Assembly (NCBI GenBank): GCA_902785945.1
Contig: CADAAR010000020.1
Location: 1 to 64,000, forward strand
DNA from: an uncultured Prevotellaceae bacterium
GTDB lineage: Bacteria; Bacteroidota; Bacteroidia; Bacteroidales; Bacteroidaceae
Length of the DNA: 64,000 bases
Direction of reading: 5' to 3'
Of this stretch, positions 1-8,120 are shown piece after piece; within the stretch, counting starts at the first letter, position 1; each line of letters opens with the position of its first letter. The position numbers and the translations under genes are program-made. The notes below the pieces were generated by a model. It saw only the letters and a list, made by a program, of their open reading frames with translations. It had not been told where the DNA came from and made no database searches.

Positions 1-32
1 CATGGGGACAGGCACCTGGGTATGGGTGCCTG
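1..32. repeat. REP-like repeat, copy 1
   Basis: A GGGGACAGGCACCTG core is followed by an inverted partner, GGCACC to GGTGCC, that can fold into a hairpin. The first 24 bases recur exactly at 2319-2342. The repeat lies just past the 3' end of a RAYT-type transposase relic, the usual place for REP elements mobilised by such enzymes. That it is mobilised by that family is inference. Confidence 0.7.
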
Positions 33-35
33 TTT

Positions 36-452
36 TCATGGCAATTTTTTTGCAATATTTCTGATGGTCTCGTAATTCATGCCCGTAACTCTGGAGAGTT
101 GTCTTGGCCTGACATCGAGCGAACGCATAACCTCTTGAATAACACTTTTTCTTCTTTCTAACGTCAGAAGTTGGAAATCAGAGATGCTGCGCAGACCACA
201 TGCGTTGATGACAGCGTCTCTTATCTCGACATCGGGTATCACGCGTCTTTCGTCAATGTCGATGCATCCATACCTTTCTGGCATCGGCATGTCAACCCAT
301 GCTGTGAGTTCTGCGAGCGTGTACCTGCGTATGACGGATTCTGTCATGCATACATGAAGGTCAGCCAAGCCCAGATAGTCATTCCCCCAAGAACTATAGC
401 TGTATTCCCAGATAGCCGTGGGGACAGGTGCCTGAGTCATAGCAGCCGTCAT
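36..452 (-). pseudogene. REP-associated tyrosine transposase (RAYT) relic, C-terminal part only
   Basis: The 138-residue frame matches only the C-terminal part of a RAYT/IS200-like transposase. It has a 'WEYSYSSWGNDYLG' segment like the W-S-S-Y-x-E-Y-L stretch that follows the catalytic domain in this family, and ends in a DnaA-like helix-turn-helix (residues about 100-138, 'RQLSRVTGMNYETIRNIAKKL'-like). The HUH domain with its two histidines and the catalytic tyrosine is missing. The apparent N-terminus reads through a REP-like repeat, so the start codon is probably artificial. REP-like repeats lie on both sides. I infer a non-catalytic remnant. A stand-alone DNA-binding protein is possible but less likely. 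Confidence 0.6.
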
Positions 453-489
453 ACCTAAGTACCTGTCCCCGTGACTAAAGTGTCCCCGT
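420..489. repeat. REP-like inverted repeat, copy 2
   Basis: GGGGACAGGT at 420-429 is the exact reverse complement of ACCTGTCCCC at 461-470, giving a 10-bp stem around a 31-base loop. GTCCCCGTGACT then occurs twice, near 465 and 482. The block overlaps the 5' side of the RAYT relic, so the relic is bracketed by members of one repeat family. Confidence 0.7.
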
Positions 490-495
490 GACTAT

Positions 496-524
496 TCTAG
501 GCAGGGATTATTTATTTTGGCTCC
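496..524. repeat. TCTAGGCAGG-N13-GGCTCC repeat unit
   Basis: A 29-base unit begins TCTAGGCAGG and ends GGCTCC. A unit with the same ends and the same length occurs at about 63619-63647, next to two further CTAGGCAG copies. Function unknown. Confidence 0.5.
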
Positions 525-541
525 CCCCTATTTATCAGAAT

Positions 542-2194
542 TTAGTCGTCGATAAGGCATTTGCCTGTCATTTCCTCGGGTTGTTGCAGTCCCATGATGT
601 GGAGAATGGAAGGAGCCACGTCGGCTAAGACGCCGTTTTGCACCTTCGCGTTCTTGTTAGATGTCACATAGATGAAAGGAACTGGATTGACGGAGTGTGT
701 AGTGTTGGGCGTGCCGTCGGCATTGAGGGCATGATCTGCGTTGCCGTGATCGGCGGTGATGATAGTTTCGTAGCCCATCTTCGTGGCAGTTTCCACCACT
801 TCGTTCAAACACTTGTCAATTGTCTTCACTGAAGTTTCGATGGCAGTATAAACACCTGTATGGCCCACCATATCGCTGTTGGCAAAGTTCACCACTATCC
901 AGTTGTACTTGCCGCTCTTGAGCGCCTCTACAAGTTTGTCCTTCACTTCGAGGGCCGACATCTCGGGTTTCAAATCGTAGGTAGCCACCTGGGGTGAGTT
1001 CACCAAGATGCGATCCTCGCCCTCGAACGGCTCTTCACGCCCGCCATTGATGAACGAGGTGACGTGGGCATATTTCTCAGTCTCGGCAATGTGTAACTGT
1101 TTCAGACCCTTGCTGGAGATATATTCGCCGAGAGTGTTATGCAGATTATCTTTTGGAAAAAGGATGTGTACACCAGTAAAAGTATCGTCGTAGGGCGTCA
1201 TGCAGTAGTATTGCAGATTGGGGATGGTCTGCATGCCCTGCTCCGTCAAATTCTCCTGTGTAAGCACGATGGTTAGCTCCTTGGCGCGGTCGCTGCGGAA
1301 GTTGAAGAAGATGACCACATCGCCCTCCTTGATGCAGCCGTTGACGTTGCTGTTTACAAGCGGTTCCATAAACTCATCGGTGTTCTTATGCTCCTCCGTA
1401 TGGGAGTCGTAGCACGACTGTACGCCCTCCACCATGTCGGCCACCTGACGCCCTTCACCATGTACAAGCAAGTCGTAAGCCAGTTTGATGCGATCCCAGT
1501 GCTTATCGCGATCCATAGCGTAGTAACGGCCAATGATAGAAGCGATTGCACCTACCCCAACCTCATCCATGTACTTCTGCAAGTCGGCGATAAAGCCCTT
1601 GCCCGACCTTGGGTCGGTGTCGCGACCGTCCATAAAGCAATGTACATAGCAGTTTTCAATATCATAGGTTTTGGCGATGTCGATGAGCTTCAGCAGATGG
1701 GCGAATGATGAGTGTATGCCGCCAGTGGAGGTCAAGCCCATCAGATGAACGCTCTTGCCGTTAGCCTTTGCATAGCCGAAAGCCGACTTGACCTCGGGGT
1801 TCTCTACAATGGAGTTGTCGGCACAGGCGTGGTTAATCTTCACAAGGTCCTGATAGACTACGCGTCCAGCACCAATATTAAGGTGTCCTGTCTCCGAGTT
1901 TCCCATCTGTCCGTCGGGAAGCCCCACGTACTCACCAGAAGCCTGCAACTCGGTGTGCGGATAATTGGCTGTCAAATAGTCGATGTATGGCGTGGGGGTG
2001 TGATAAATAACGTCACCCTCGCTCTTATCGCCGATGCCCCATCCGTCGAGAATGACCAGGAGTGCCTTTTGGGCCTGACCATCATCATTAGCGGCAGGAT
2101 TATCGGCAATAGCTGACGTACATGCTATGAACATGCTTGCGACGCAAATGAGGGTGGCGGCCATCATAATGTAAGAATATACTCTATGTGTCAT
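542..2194 (-). CDS. gpmI: 2,3-bisphosphoglycerate-independent phosphoglycerate mutase with an N-terminal lipoprotein-like signal
   Basis: Interconverts 3-phosphoglycerate and 2-phosphoglycerate with a serine-phosphate intermediate and two metal ions. Family hallmarks are intact: 'LLVILDGWG' at the start of the phosphatase domain, the catalytic serine in '[10 protein letters not shown]', '[10 protein letters not shown]', '[11 protein letters not shown]', '[10 protein letters not shown]' and 'ITADHGNAD'. It has 550 residues against about 505-515 for the family. The extra 40 are N-terminal: a hydrophobic stretch ending in a lipobox-like 'MFIAC' (Cys about 25), then a polar linker. The catalytic domain begins near residue 43 and no Met lies closer to it. 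The -7 box at 2241-2248 is about 47 bases upstream of this ATG, so the signal would be transcribed and translated. The enzyme assignment is secure. The export prediction is inference and odd for a glycolytic enzyme. Confidence 0.93.
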   Translation of the reverse strand: MTHRVYSYIMMAATLICVASMFIACTSAIADNPAANDDGQAQKALLVILDGWGIGDKSEGDVIYHTPTPYIDYLTANYPHTELQASGEYVGLPDGQMGNSETGHLNIGAGRVVYQDLVKINHACADNSIVENPEVKSAFGYAKANGKSVHLMGLTSTGGIHSSFAHLLKLIDIAKTYDIENCYVHCFMDGRDTDPRSGKGFIADLQKYMDEVGVGAIASIIGRYYAMDRDKHWDRIKLAYDLLVHGEGRQVADMVEGVQSCYDSHTEEHKNTDEFMEPLVNSNVNGCIKEGDVVIFFNFRSDRAKELTIVLTQENLTEQGMQTIPNLQYYCMTPYDDTFTGVHILFPKDNLHNTLGEYISSKGLKQLHIAETEKYAHVTSFINGGREEPFEGEDRILVNSPQVATYDLKPEMSALEVKDKLVEALKSGKYNWIVVNFANSDMVGHTGVYTAIETSVKTIDKCLNEVVETATKMGYETIITADHGNADHALNADGTPNTTHSVNPVPFIYVTSNKNAKVQNGVLADVAPSILHIMGLQQPEEMTGKCLIDD

Positions 2195-2240
2195 ATTTAA
2201 ATTCTGTTACTAAGTTAGATTGTTTTGTATTTTCTGGAGG

Positions 2241-2248
2241 CAAAATTA
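2241..2248 (-). promoter_or_regulatory. -7 promoter element for gpmI
   Basis: On the minus strand this reads TAATTTTG, matching Bacteroidetes TAnnTTTG. It lies about 47 bases upstream of the gpmI ATG and so supports the long start that includes the signal sequence. Confidence 0.6.
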
Positions 2249-2318
2249 ATAATTAAAATTGAAACCAACAAATAATTCATATATTTTTAGATGTCTAAGA
2301 AAATCGCCCCAGACTAGT

Positions 2319-2342
2319 CATGGGGACAGGCACCTGGGTATG
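2319..2342. repeat. REP-like repeat, copy 3
   Basis: Identical over 24 bases to positions 1-24 (GGGGACAGGCACCTGGG core). It is a solo copy in the divergent gap between gpmI and the esterase, as expected of a dispersed REP element. Confidence 0.7.
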
Positions 2343-2442
2343 CGGTGCGTTGAGTCCACCAATGTGACCTGTTACTTGTTTCTTTTTGTTTGATTTATGT
2401 TTCAGATGCCTTCAGAGTATTGCGCGGATGGAGATTTTTCCT

Positions 2443-2450
2443 TAACTTTG
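2443..2450 (+). promoter_or_regulatory. -7 promoter element for the esterase gene
   Basis: TAACTTTG, a match to TAnnTTTG, lies 22 bases upstream of the ATG at 2473, which implies a very short leader. Confidence 0.6.
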
Positions 2451-2472
2451 CGGCAAAATCATAAACTACAAG

Positions 2473-4242
2473 ATGAAAAAGAAAACCATTTTATCACTCC
2501 TTCTGATGATAGGAGGACTGCTGCCGATAGCGGCAGACAACATTACAGTTAACGGCACCAGCCGCTCGTATAATGTCATTGTGCCGAAAAACCTAGGTGA
2601 GAACCGTCCGCTGCTTATCTTCTGTCACGGCTATAATCAGGATGCCGGATGGATGCAGAACAGCGAGTTCAAGAATGAAAAAGTGAGTATGGAAGCTGTT
2701 TGCGACACTGCCAAGTTCGTTTGTGTCTTCCCAAACGGTATTGACAAATCCTGGGACACCTCTGGCGACCGCGACATCAATTTCATCAAGGCCATTATCG
2801 AAAAGATGGTGACGCAGCATAATATAGACCGTAACCGCGTCTATCTTGGTGGCTTCTCAATGGGTGGTATGCTGACCTATCATGCCATGAACAGGATTCC
2901 CGATCTCATAGCAGCCTTCTGTCCTGTCAGCGGTTATCCCATGGGTGGCGCAACGGCAGGCTCCAATGTGCGCCCGATACCCATCCTGCATATTCATGGA
3001 ACAAGTGATGACGTCTGTGCCTTCAGTGGAGCACAGCCGGCTCTGAACGTGTGGATCAAACATAATGGCTGTCCTACCACGGCCAAGGTAAAGAGCAATT
3101 ACAACGGATTTAATGGGGCCAAGATGCATACATGGGGACCTGGTAACGACGGTGTTGAGGTAAAATTGCTGGAATTGCCGAATAAAGGTCACTGGATCTG
3201 CAAGGAGACTCAGGTCTACACAGGCAAGGAAATCTGGAATTTCTGCAAGAACTATTCGCTGAACAAGACTTCGCCCAACGTCAGCATTACCTCGCTAAAG
3301 ACCGGTGCCAAATACGTCAGCTTTGCACCTGCTGGACAGACGGCATTCCCTGATTTCACCATTACGGCTACGGCTGACGATTCGAACGGCACCATTGAGA
3401 AGGTGGAGTTCTATGATGGTACGACGCTGCTTGCCACTTGTACTGCCAAACCTTATCAGGCTACGTTGACAGGTGCCAAGACAGGAACGCATACGTTGAA
3501 GGCCGTCGCCACCGATAATGACGGTGAGAAGAGCATGGTTTCCGTTGAAGTGACGCTGCAGGTTCTGACTTCGCTCTCCCTCTCCTCGGCATTCAATGAG
3601 GGAGGTGCATTGCCCGCAGGCTGGACTACCTACGATAGCAGTGAACGGCGTACAGGCTACAGCAACGGTTATTCGCAGGGATGTCGCGTGTTGCAGTTCA
3701 CCGGCTCTTCGCGAGGATTCAACTATGGCCTCTATTTCCGTAATATCGGAGGAAGTGCTCATCAGGGCTGGGCTAAGTACGGCCTCTCTGATGGTGGAAC
3801 GACACTCAGTCTGGCTCCCGGCCATTATACACTGAAATACAAGATCTGCAACTGGAATATGGCGAATTTCGGTTCTGTGGAGCTGAACGTCGAGAAGCGT
3901 GCTAATGGCGAAAGTATTGTCAAGCAGACTTATTTGCCGACTATTAACATCGGTAATGCGCCCTCCTATAGTTTCGGCAATCCTGAACAGCAAAGCCTCG
4001 AGTTTGATGTTACTGAGCAGGGTGACTATGTCATCGCAATCTATTCGGCTGCCTCAGAGTGGAGCGACTGTATTGTTGGTCAACTCAGCCTGACTGCCGA
4101 CAGTTTCTCATCTACTGGTATCAAGACTATCGAAGCCCCTCAGTTTGAGTCAGACGTCGTTTATGACCTTCAGGGCCGCAAGGTTTCTGTGATTCGAAAA
4201 GGAATCTATATCCGGAACGGGAAAAAGATACTGATTAAGTAA
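2473..4242 (+). CDS. Secreted CE1/PHB-depolymerase-type esterase with Ig-like and jelly-roll modules and T9SS tail
   Basis: A 589-residue modular secreted hydrolase. A signal peptide (about 1-21) is followed by an alpha/beta-hydrolase of the polyhydroxybutyrate depolymerase/feruloyl esterase family (about 25-265). It shows an oxyanion 'CHGYNQDAGW', the nucleophile Ser129 in 'GGFSMGG', an acid in 'HGTSDDVCAF' and a histidine in 'KGHWICKE'. An Ig-like domain ('FTITATADDSNGTIEKVEFY', about 285-365) and a probable carbohydrate-binding jelly roll (about 375-545) follow. The end, 'DLQGRKV...KGIYIRNGKK', resembles T9SS sorting tails. In gut Bacteroidales such proteins usually remove feruloyl or acetyl groups from plant xylan; the substrate here is inference. 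The gene is monocistronic, with its own promoter and terminator. Confidence 0.85.
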   Translation: MKKKTILSLLLMIGGLLPIAADNITVNGTSRSYNVIVPKNLGENRPLLIFCHGYNQDAGWMQNSEFKNEKVSMEAVCDTAKFVCVFPNGIDKSWDTSGDRDINFIKAIIEKMVTQHNIDRNRVYLGGFSMGGMLTYHAMNRIPDLIAAFCPVSGYPMGGATAGSNVRPIPILHIHGTSDDVCAFSGAQPALNVWIKHNGCPTTAKVKSNYNGFNGAKMHTWGPGNDGVEVKLLELPNKGHWICKETQVYTGKEIWNFCKNYSLNKTSPNVSITSLKTGAKYVSFAPAGQTAFPDFTITATADDSNGTIEKVEFYDGTTLLATCTAKPYQATLTGAKTGTHTLKAVATDNDGEKSMVSVEVTLQVLTSLSLSSAFNEGGALPAGWTTYDSSERRTGYSNGYSQGCRVLQFTGSSRGFNYGLYFRNIGGSAHQGWAKYGLSDGGTTLSLAPGHYTLKYKICNWNMANFGSVELNVEKRANGESIVKQTYLPTINIGNAPSYSFGNPEQQSLEFDVTEQGDYVIAIYSAASEWSDCIVGQLSLTADSFSSTGIKTIEAPQFESDVVYDLQGRKVSVIRKGIYIRNGKKILIK

Positions 4243-4250
4243 TAAAAACG

Positions 4251-4290
4251 AAGAGGATGCCTCATGTGAGACATCCTCTTTTTCTTTTTG
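4251..4290 (+). terminator. Terminator after the esterase gene
   Basis: AAGAGGATG at 4251-4259 pairs with CATCCTCTT at 4272-4280, with an inner CTCA/TGAG pair, followed by a T-rich run. It begins 8 bases after the stop codon. Confidence 0.8.
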
Positions 4291-4365
4291 TAGGGACACC
4301 CGGGCTCGAACCGGGGACCTCTGCAATGTGACTGCAGCGCTCTAAACCAACTGGGCTATGCCCCT
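4291..4365 (-). tRNA. tRNA-Val (CAC)
   Basis: The minus strand folds as a complete cloverleaf. The acceptor strands are AGGGGCA and TGTCCCT with one G-U pair, discriminator A. The D-loop contains AGTTGG. The anticodon stem is CTGCA/TGCAG around the 7-base loop GTCACAT. The T-arm is CCCGG-TTCGAGC-CCGGG. After the invariant T33 the anticodon is CAC, which reads the Val codon GTG. No CCA is encoded. A -7 box lies just upstream at 4386-4393. The tRNA call is firm; G at position 32 is unusual, so the isotype is a little less certain. Confidence 0.87.
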
Positions 4366-4385
4366 AACTTTTTGTTTAGCGGATG

Positions 4386-4393
4386 CAAAGGTA
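4386..4393 (-). promoter_or_regulatory. -7 promoter element for the tRNA
   Basis: On the minus strand this reads TACCTTTG, 20 bases upstream of the mature tRNA 5' end. Confidence 0.6.
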
Positions 4394-4410
4394 AGCATTA
4401 ATTTTGATTT

Positions 4411-4445
4411 AGTTCATAGTTCATAGTTCAAAGTGCATAGTTTTT
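4411..4445. repeat. Imperfect 7-base tandem repeat (AGTTCAT type)
   Basis: About four imperfect tandem units of seven bases (AGTTCAT, AGTTCAT, AGTTCAA, AGTGCAT) lie between the tRNA promoter and the next gene. This is one of several short heptad arrays of different sequence in the window; others are at 51187-51227, 53470-53510, 56036-56076 and 63649-63679. Confidence 0.6.
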
Positions 4446-4508
4446 AGAAAATTTAACGGCCGCTCCAGGGGATCCTGAGGCGGCCGGTAAACAATCCTTT
4501 TTACCTTT

Positions 4509-4868
4509 TTAGTGGATGAAGCGGTTCTGAAGTGTGGCTCCCAGCAGCTGCATGTAGGTATTGAACTGCTTGTCGTTGAGCACGTTGCGCATCTGCTTGG
4601 CATCCTTTCTGATGGCCTGCTGAATCAGAGCGTGGCGCTGGAACCTTCTTGCTGTAGAGGCCGAGATGAGCTCGTCGTTGAAATTGTCGCTGATCACTTT
4701 CACTGCGTCCATCTGATTGTCGGTGAGGTCGAGTGTTACTGCCAGTCTGCGAAGGTCGAAAGTAAGACCTGCTTCTTCAATATTTTTTACTGCGCTGGTG
4801 TTTGTTGTTTCAGCGAAACTGACTGCCATCATCATAGCGGCTACTACTGTTAAAATAATCTTCTTCAT
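4509..4868 (-). CDS. Small exported protein of unknown function
   Basis: A 119-residue protein with a clear signal peptide (1-19, 'AAMMMAVSFA') and a mature part predicted mainly helical and rich in Gln, Arg and Asn. 'LTDNQMDAVKVI' and 'LNDKQFNTYMQLL' faintly resemble the paired LTxxQ motifs of Spy/CpxP periplasmic proteins, but the match is weak and I do not assign that family. It ends in a basic-aromatic 'LQNRFIH'. The gene stands alone. Three GTTATCCTGTTT copies precede it. Confidence 0.65.
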   Translation of the reverse strand: MKKIILTVVAAMMMAVSFAETTNTSAVKNIEEAGLTFDLRRLAVTLDLTDNQMDAVKVISDNFNDELISASTARRFQRHALIQQAIRKDAKQMRNVLNDKQFNTYMQLLGATLQNRFIH

Positions 4869-4894
4869 AATTTAATCCTTTCTTTTTTTTATTT

Positions 4895-4933
4895 GTTATC
4901 CTGTTTTTTGTTATCCTGTTTGTTATCCTGTTT
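4895..4933. repeat. Three copies of GTTATCCTGTTT
   Basis: GTTATCCTGTTT occurs at 4895-4906, 4910-4921 and 4922-4933, upstream of the small exported protein gene and divergent from glyS. It may be a repeated protein-binding site or simple slippage; nothing here decides. Confidence 0.6.
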
Positions 4934-5069
4934 CTGACTCTTTGACGCATGAAAATCGAAAAGGTTTAAAAGAAATCGAAAAATTTTTTTTCAGAGGCAA
5001 AAAAAGTTTGTTTTTGGGTTATAACTATAATTATTCTTAACGCGCGTGCGTATATTCATATTAATTTTG

Positions 5070-5077
5070 TACCTTTG
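5070..5077 (+). promoter_or_regulatory. -7 promoter element for glyS
   Basis: TACCTTTG matches the Bacteroidetes -7 consensus and lies 42 bases upstream of the glyS ATG. The leader between them is A-rich, typical of Bacteroidetes translation initiation. Confidence 0.7.
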
Positions 5078-5119
5078 CAGCCGAAAAAAAATAAAGGAAA
5101 AAAATAAAAATTTAAAGAT

Positions 5120-6661
5120 ATGGCACAAGAAGATGTATTTAAGAAAATCGTAAGCCACTGTAAGGAGTATGGCTTTGTGTTCCCCTCAAGTGAGATTTAC
5201 GATGGTTTAGGTGCCGTGTATGACTACGGTCAGAACGGTGTAGAGTTGAAAAATAACATTAAGCAATATTGGTGGAAGGCTATGACGATGCTGCACGAGA
5301 ACATCGTGGGTATCGACAGCGCCATCTTTATGCACCCCACCATATGGAAGGCATCAGGACACGTGGATGCTTTCAACGATCCCCTGATTGACAACCGCGA
5401 CTCTAAGAAGCGCTATCGTGCTGATGTGCTGATCGAGGATCAGATTGCCAAGTACGACGAGAAAATCCAGAAGGAAGTGGAGAAGGCTCGTAAGCGTTTC
5501 GGCGACAGCTTCGATGAGGCTAAGTATCTGGAGACTTCTGAGCGTGTGAAGGAGACCAAGGAGAAGCGTGACGCCCTTCATGCCCGTTATGCTGCTGCTA
5601 TGCAGGGTCCGGATCTCGACGAGCTGAAGCAGATTATCCTCGACGAGGAGATTGTCTGCCCCATCAGTGGAACCCGTAACTGGACAGACGTGCGTCAGTT
5701 CAACCTGATGTTCTCTACCGAGATGGGTGCCAGCGCCGATGCATCGATGAAGATCTACTTGCGTCCTGAGACCGCTCAGGGTATCTTCGTGAACTACCTG
5801 AATGTGCAGAAGACCGGTCGTATGAAGATTCCTTTCGGTATCGCCCAGATTGGTAAGGCTTTCCGTAACGAGATTGTGGCCCGTCAGTTCATCTTCCGTA
5901 TGCGCGAGTTCGAGCAGATGGAGATGCAGTTCTTCGTACAGCCCGGCACAGAGCTGGAGTGGTTCCCGAAGTGGAAGGAGACCCGTATGAAGTGGCACCA
6001 GGCTCTGGGCTTCGGTGCTGAGAACTACCGTTTCCACGACCACGACAAGCTGGCTCACTATGCCAACGCTGCTACCGATATTGAGTTTAAGATGCCGTTC
6101 GGCTTCAAGGAGGTGGAGGGTATCCACTCTCGTACCAACTTCGACCTGAGTCAGCATGAGAAATATTCTGGCAAGTCGATCAAGTACTTCGATCCTCAAA
6201 CCAACGAGAGCTATACGCCGTATGTCATCGAGACATCAATTGGTGTCGACCGTATGTTCCTCTCTATCATGTGTCACGCTTACGAGGAGGAGAAGCTGGA
6301 GAATGGCGAGACCCGCGTGGTGCTGAAGTTGCCCGCAGCGCTGGCTCCTGTGAAGTGTGCTGTGATGCCGCTGGTGAAGAAAGATGGTCTGCCCGAGAAG
6401 GCTCGTGAGATTATCGACCAGCTGAAGTTCCACTTCAACTGCCAGTACGATGAGAAAGATTCAATCGGTAAGCGCTATCGTCGTCAGGATGCCATTGGTA
6501 CGCCGTACTGCGTTACCGTCGACCACGACACACTGAACGATGGCTGCGTGACCCTGCGTTTCCGCGACACGATGGAGCAGGAGCGTGTGGCTATCAGCGA
6601 GCTCAATGGCATTATTGAAGATAAGGTAAGCATTGCATCGTTACTGAAGAAACTGCAGTAA
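5120..6661 (+). CDS. glyS: Glycyl-tRNA synthetase, single-chain dimeric type
   Basis: Attaches glycine to tRNA-Gly. The 513 residues are of the eukaryote-like single-chain (alpha2) class II type, not the bacterial alpha2beta2 GlyQ/GlyS type. Visible features: an N-terminal 'SSEIYDGLGAVYDYG', an 'RPETAQGIF' active-site segment, motif 2 around 'FRNEIVARQFIFRMREF', motif 3 in 'IETSIGVDRMFLSI', and a C-terminal anticodon-binding domain (about 400-513). A charged insertion (about 105-170, 'EKARKRFGDSFDEAKY') follows the first catalytic segment, as in other Bacteroidetes. An FKBP-like lipoprotein gene starts two bases after its stop, so the two are probably cotranscribed. Confidence 0.96.
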   Translation: MAQEDVFKKIVSHCKEYGFVFPSSEIYDGLGAVYDYGQNGVELKNNIKQYWWKAMTMLHENIVGIDSAIFMHPTIWKASGHVDAFNDPLIDNRDSKKRYRADVLIEDQIAKYDEKIQKEVEKARKRFGDSFDEAKYLETSERVKETKEKRDALHARYAAAMQGPDLDELKQIILDEEIVCPISGTRNWTDVRQFNLMFSTEMGASADASMKIYLRPETAQGIFVNYLNVQKTGRMKIPFGIAQIGKAFRNEIVARQFIFRMREFEQMEMQFFVQPGTELEWFPKWKETRMKWHQALGFGAENYRFHDHDKLAHYANAATDIEFKMPFGFKEVEGIHSRTNFDLSQHEKYSGKSIKYFDPQTNESYTPYVIETSIGVDRMFLSIMCHAYEEEKLENGETRVVLKLPAALAPVKCAVMPLVKKDGLPEKAREIIDQLKFHFNCQYDEKDSIGKRYRRQDAIGTPYCVTVDHDTLNDGCVTLRFRDTMEQERVAISELNGIIEDKVSIASLLKKLQ

Positions 6662-6663
6662 GA

Positions 6664-7281
6664 ATGAAGAATTGGAAATATATATTGCTGAGCGTGATAC
6701 TGTTCCCACTTGTGGGAATGGTATCATCGTGCAGCGAAGAGGACAGTTCTGAGGATGAGTTTGCCAACTGGGAGGAGCGCAATAGTGCGACGACCGACCA
6801 GTGGGCTGCCAATAGCTCGCTGAGAAAGATCCGCGTCTTCACACAGGATGACACTACGGCGGGCAGGAACTGCGATTATATCTATGTGGAGGTGTTGGAG
6901 GCCGGAGAGGGAACCGAGAGTCCTCTCTATACCGACACTGTTCGTATGGCCTATCGTGGAAGACTGATTCCGACGACGAATTATGCCAATGGCTTTGTGT
7001 TCGACGAGACCTATGTCGGCGACTTCAGCTGGCATACGGCAGGCGTGGCGACGATGGCCATCAGCGGTACCAAAAGCAGTCTCGTCAGTGGTTTCGCAAC
7101 AGCCATGATGAATATGCATAGGGGTGACCGCTGGCGTGTGTATATCCCATACCAGTTAGGTTATAATACCTCATCGTCGGGTTCTGTTACTGCCTATAGT
7201 AACCTGATATTCGACATCGCCCTGCTGGACTATTGGAGTGCTGGCGATCCGCATCCCGCTTTCAGGGCGAGGCTGAGATAA
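6664..7281 (+). CDS. FKBP-type peptidyl-prolyl isomerase-like lipoprotein
   Basis: A 205-residue predicted lipoprotein with a hydrophobic start and 'GMVSSCSEED' lipobox (Cys23). The mature part carries an FKBP-like fold: 'DTVRMAYRGRLI', 'GFVFDETY', 'LVSGFATAMMNMHRGDRWRVYIPYQLGY' and a final 'SNLIFDIALLDYW', equivalent to the FKBP pattern of V-x-Y-G, 'G-W-E-A-L..M..G', 'IP..L.YG' and 'L.F.V.L'. Some FKBP active-site aromatics are changed, so catalytic activity is uncertain. It would act in the periplasm on folding of exported proteins. It starts two bases after glyS. Confidence 0.8.
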   Translation: MKNWKYILLSVILFPLVGMVSSCSEEDSSEDEFANWEERNSATTDQWAANSSLRKIRVFTQDDTTAGRNCDYIYVEVLEAGEGTESPLYTDTVRMAYRGRLIPTTNYANGFVFDETYVGDFSWHTAGVATMAISGTKSSLVSGFATAMMNMHRGDRWRVYIPYQLGYNTSSSGSVTAYSNLIFDIALLDYWSAGDPHPAFRARLR

Positions 7282-7313
7282 ACCAAACATGAACAGACTA
7301 AAAACCTAAGACT

Positions 7314-8120
7314 ATGCCGAAGTATGCTGATTATATCAAGCGGATTGAGATTGATTCCCTGTGGAGTGGTAAGAGACACATTCTTTGGGAGCTCAATCCT
7401 GGTGTGAATATCCTGAGTGGTATCAACGGCGTGGGTAAGAGTACCATCCTGAATAAGGTGGTGAAGGGCTTGGCCGCAGGTGGCGAATTTCCCAGTCACA
7501 TGCTGAAGGGCGTGCGTCTGGAGGTGGTGCCTGAGGATGCCAAGTGGATACGCTACGACGTGATCCGTTCCTTAGACTCTCCCGTGCTCGACCTCGACAC
7601 GATGGCGCATGTCGATACCCGTATCTCGTCGGCCCTCGATTTCCAACTTTATCATTTACAGCGGAAATACCTCGATTATCAGGTGAATATCGGCAACCGC
7701 ATTATCGCTGAGTTGCAGACAGGCAATGCCGATGCCGCCCAGCAACTGTCGTTGCCGAAGCAGCGTTTCCAGGATATGGTAGATGATCTGTTCTCAGATA
7801 CGGGTAAGAAGATTGTCCGTACAGAGAACGAGATCCGTTTCTCACAGATTGGCGAGACGCTGGTGCCCTATCAGCTCTCGAGTGGTGAGAAGCAGATGCT
7901 GGCCATCCTGCTGACGGTGCTGGTGGAAGATAATCAGCACTATGTGCTCTTTATGGATGAGCCGGAGGTGTCGTTGCATATCGAATGGCAGAAGCGGCTC
8001 ATCGACCTGTGTGTGGAGCTGAACCCCAATGTGCAGATTATCCTGACGACACATTCGCCTGCTGTTGTGATGAACGGTTGGGTGGAGAGCGTAACTGAGG
8101 TGACGGATATCACGACATAA
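7314..8120 (+). CDS. AAA/ABC-type ATPase of a two-gene ATPase + DUF4435 module (PARIS AriA-like)
   Basis: A 268-residue ATPase of the AAA_15/AAA_21 (OLD/RecF-like) class. Walker A is 'GINGVGKST' (about 39-47), an ABC-like signature 'YQLSSGEKQML' is near residue 187, Walker B is 'YVLFMDEPEVSLH', and the switch histidine is in 'ILTTHSPAVV'. It has only a short helical insertion, so it is clearly smaller than the usual AriA. Its stop overlaps the next start as TAATG, so the two are translationally coupled. ATPase plus DUF4435 protein is the composition of the PARIS anti-phage system, where the ATPase cages and then releases the DUF4435 effector. Equivalence here is inference; a non-defence role is possible because the flanking genes are housekeeping. 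Confidence 0.85.
   Translation: MPKYADYIKRIEIDSLWSGKRHILWELNPGVNILSGINGVGKSTILNKVVKGLAAGGEFPSHMLKGVRLEVVPEDAKWIRYDVIRSLDSPVLDLDTMAHVDTRISSALDFQLYHLQRKYLDYQVNIGNRIIAELQTGNADAAQQLSLPKQRFQDMVDDLFSDTGKKIVRTENEIRFSQIGETLVPYQLSSGEKQMLAILLTVLVEDNQHYVLFMDEPEVSLHIEWQKRLIDLCVELNPNVQIILTTHSPAVVMNGWVESVTEVTDITT

Noticed and set aside
171..458. A 95-codon plus-strand frame opposite the RAYT relic
   Set aside because: It is a shadow of the relic, with no family features and Cys/His-rich composition typical of antisense frames.
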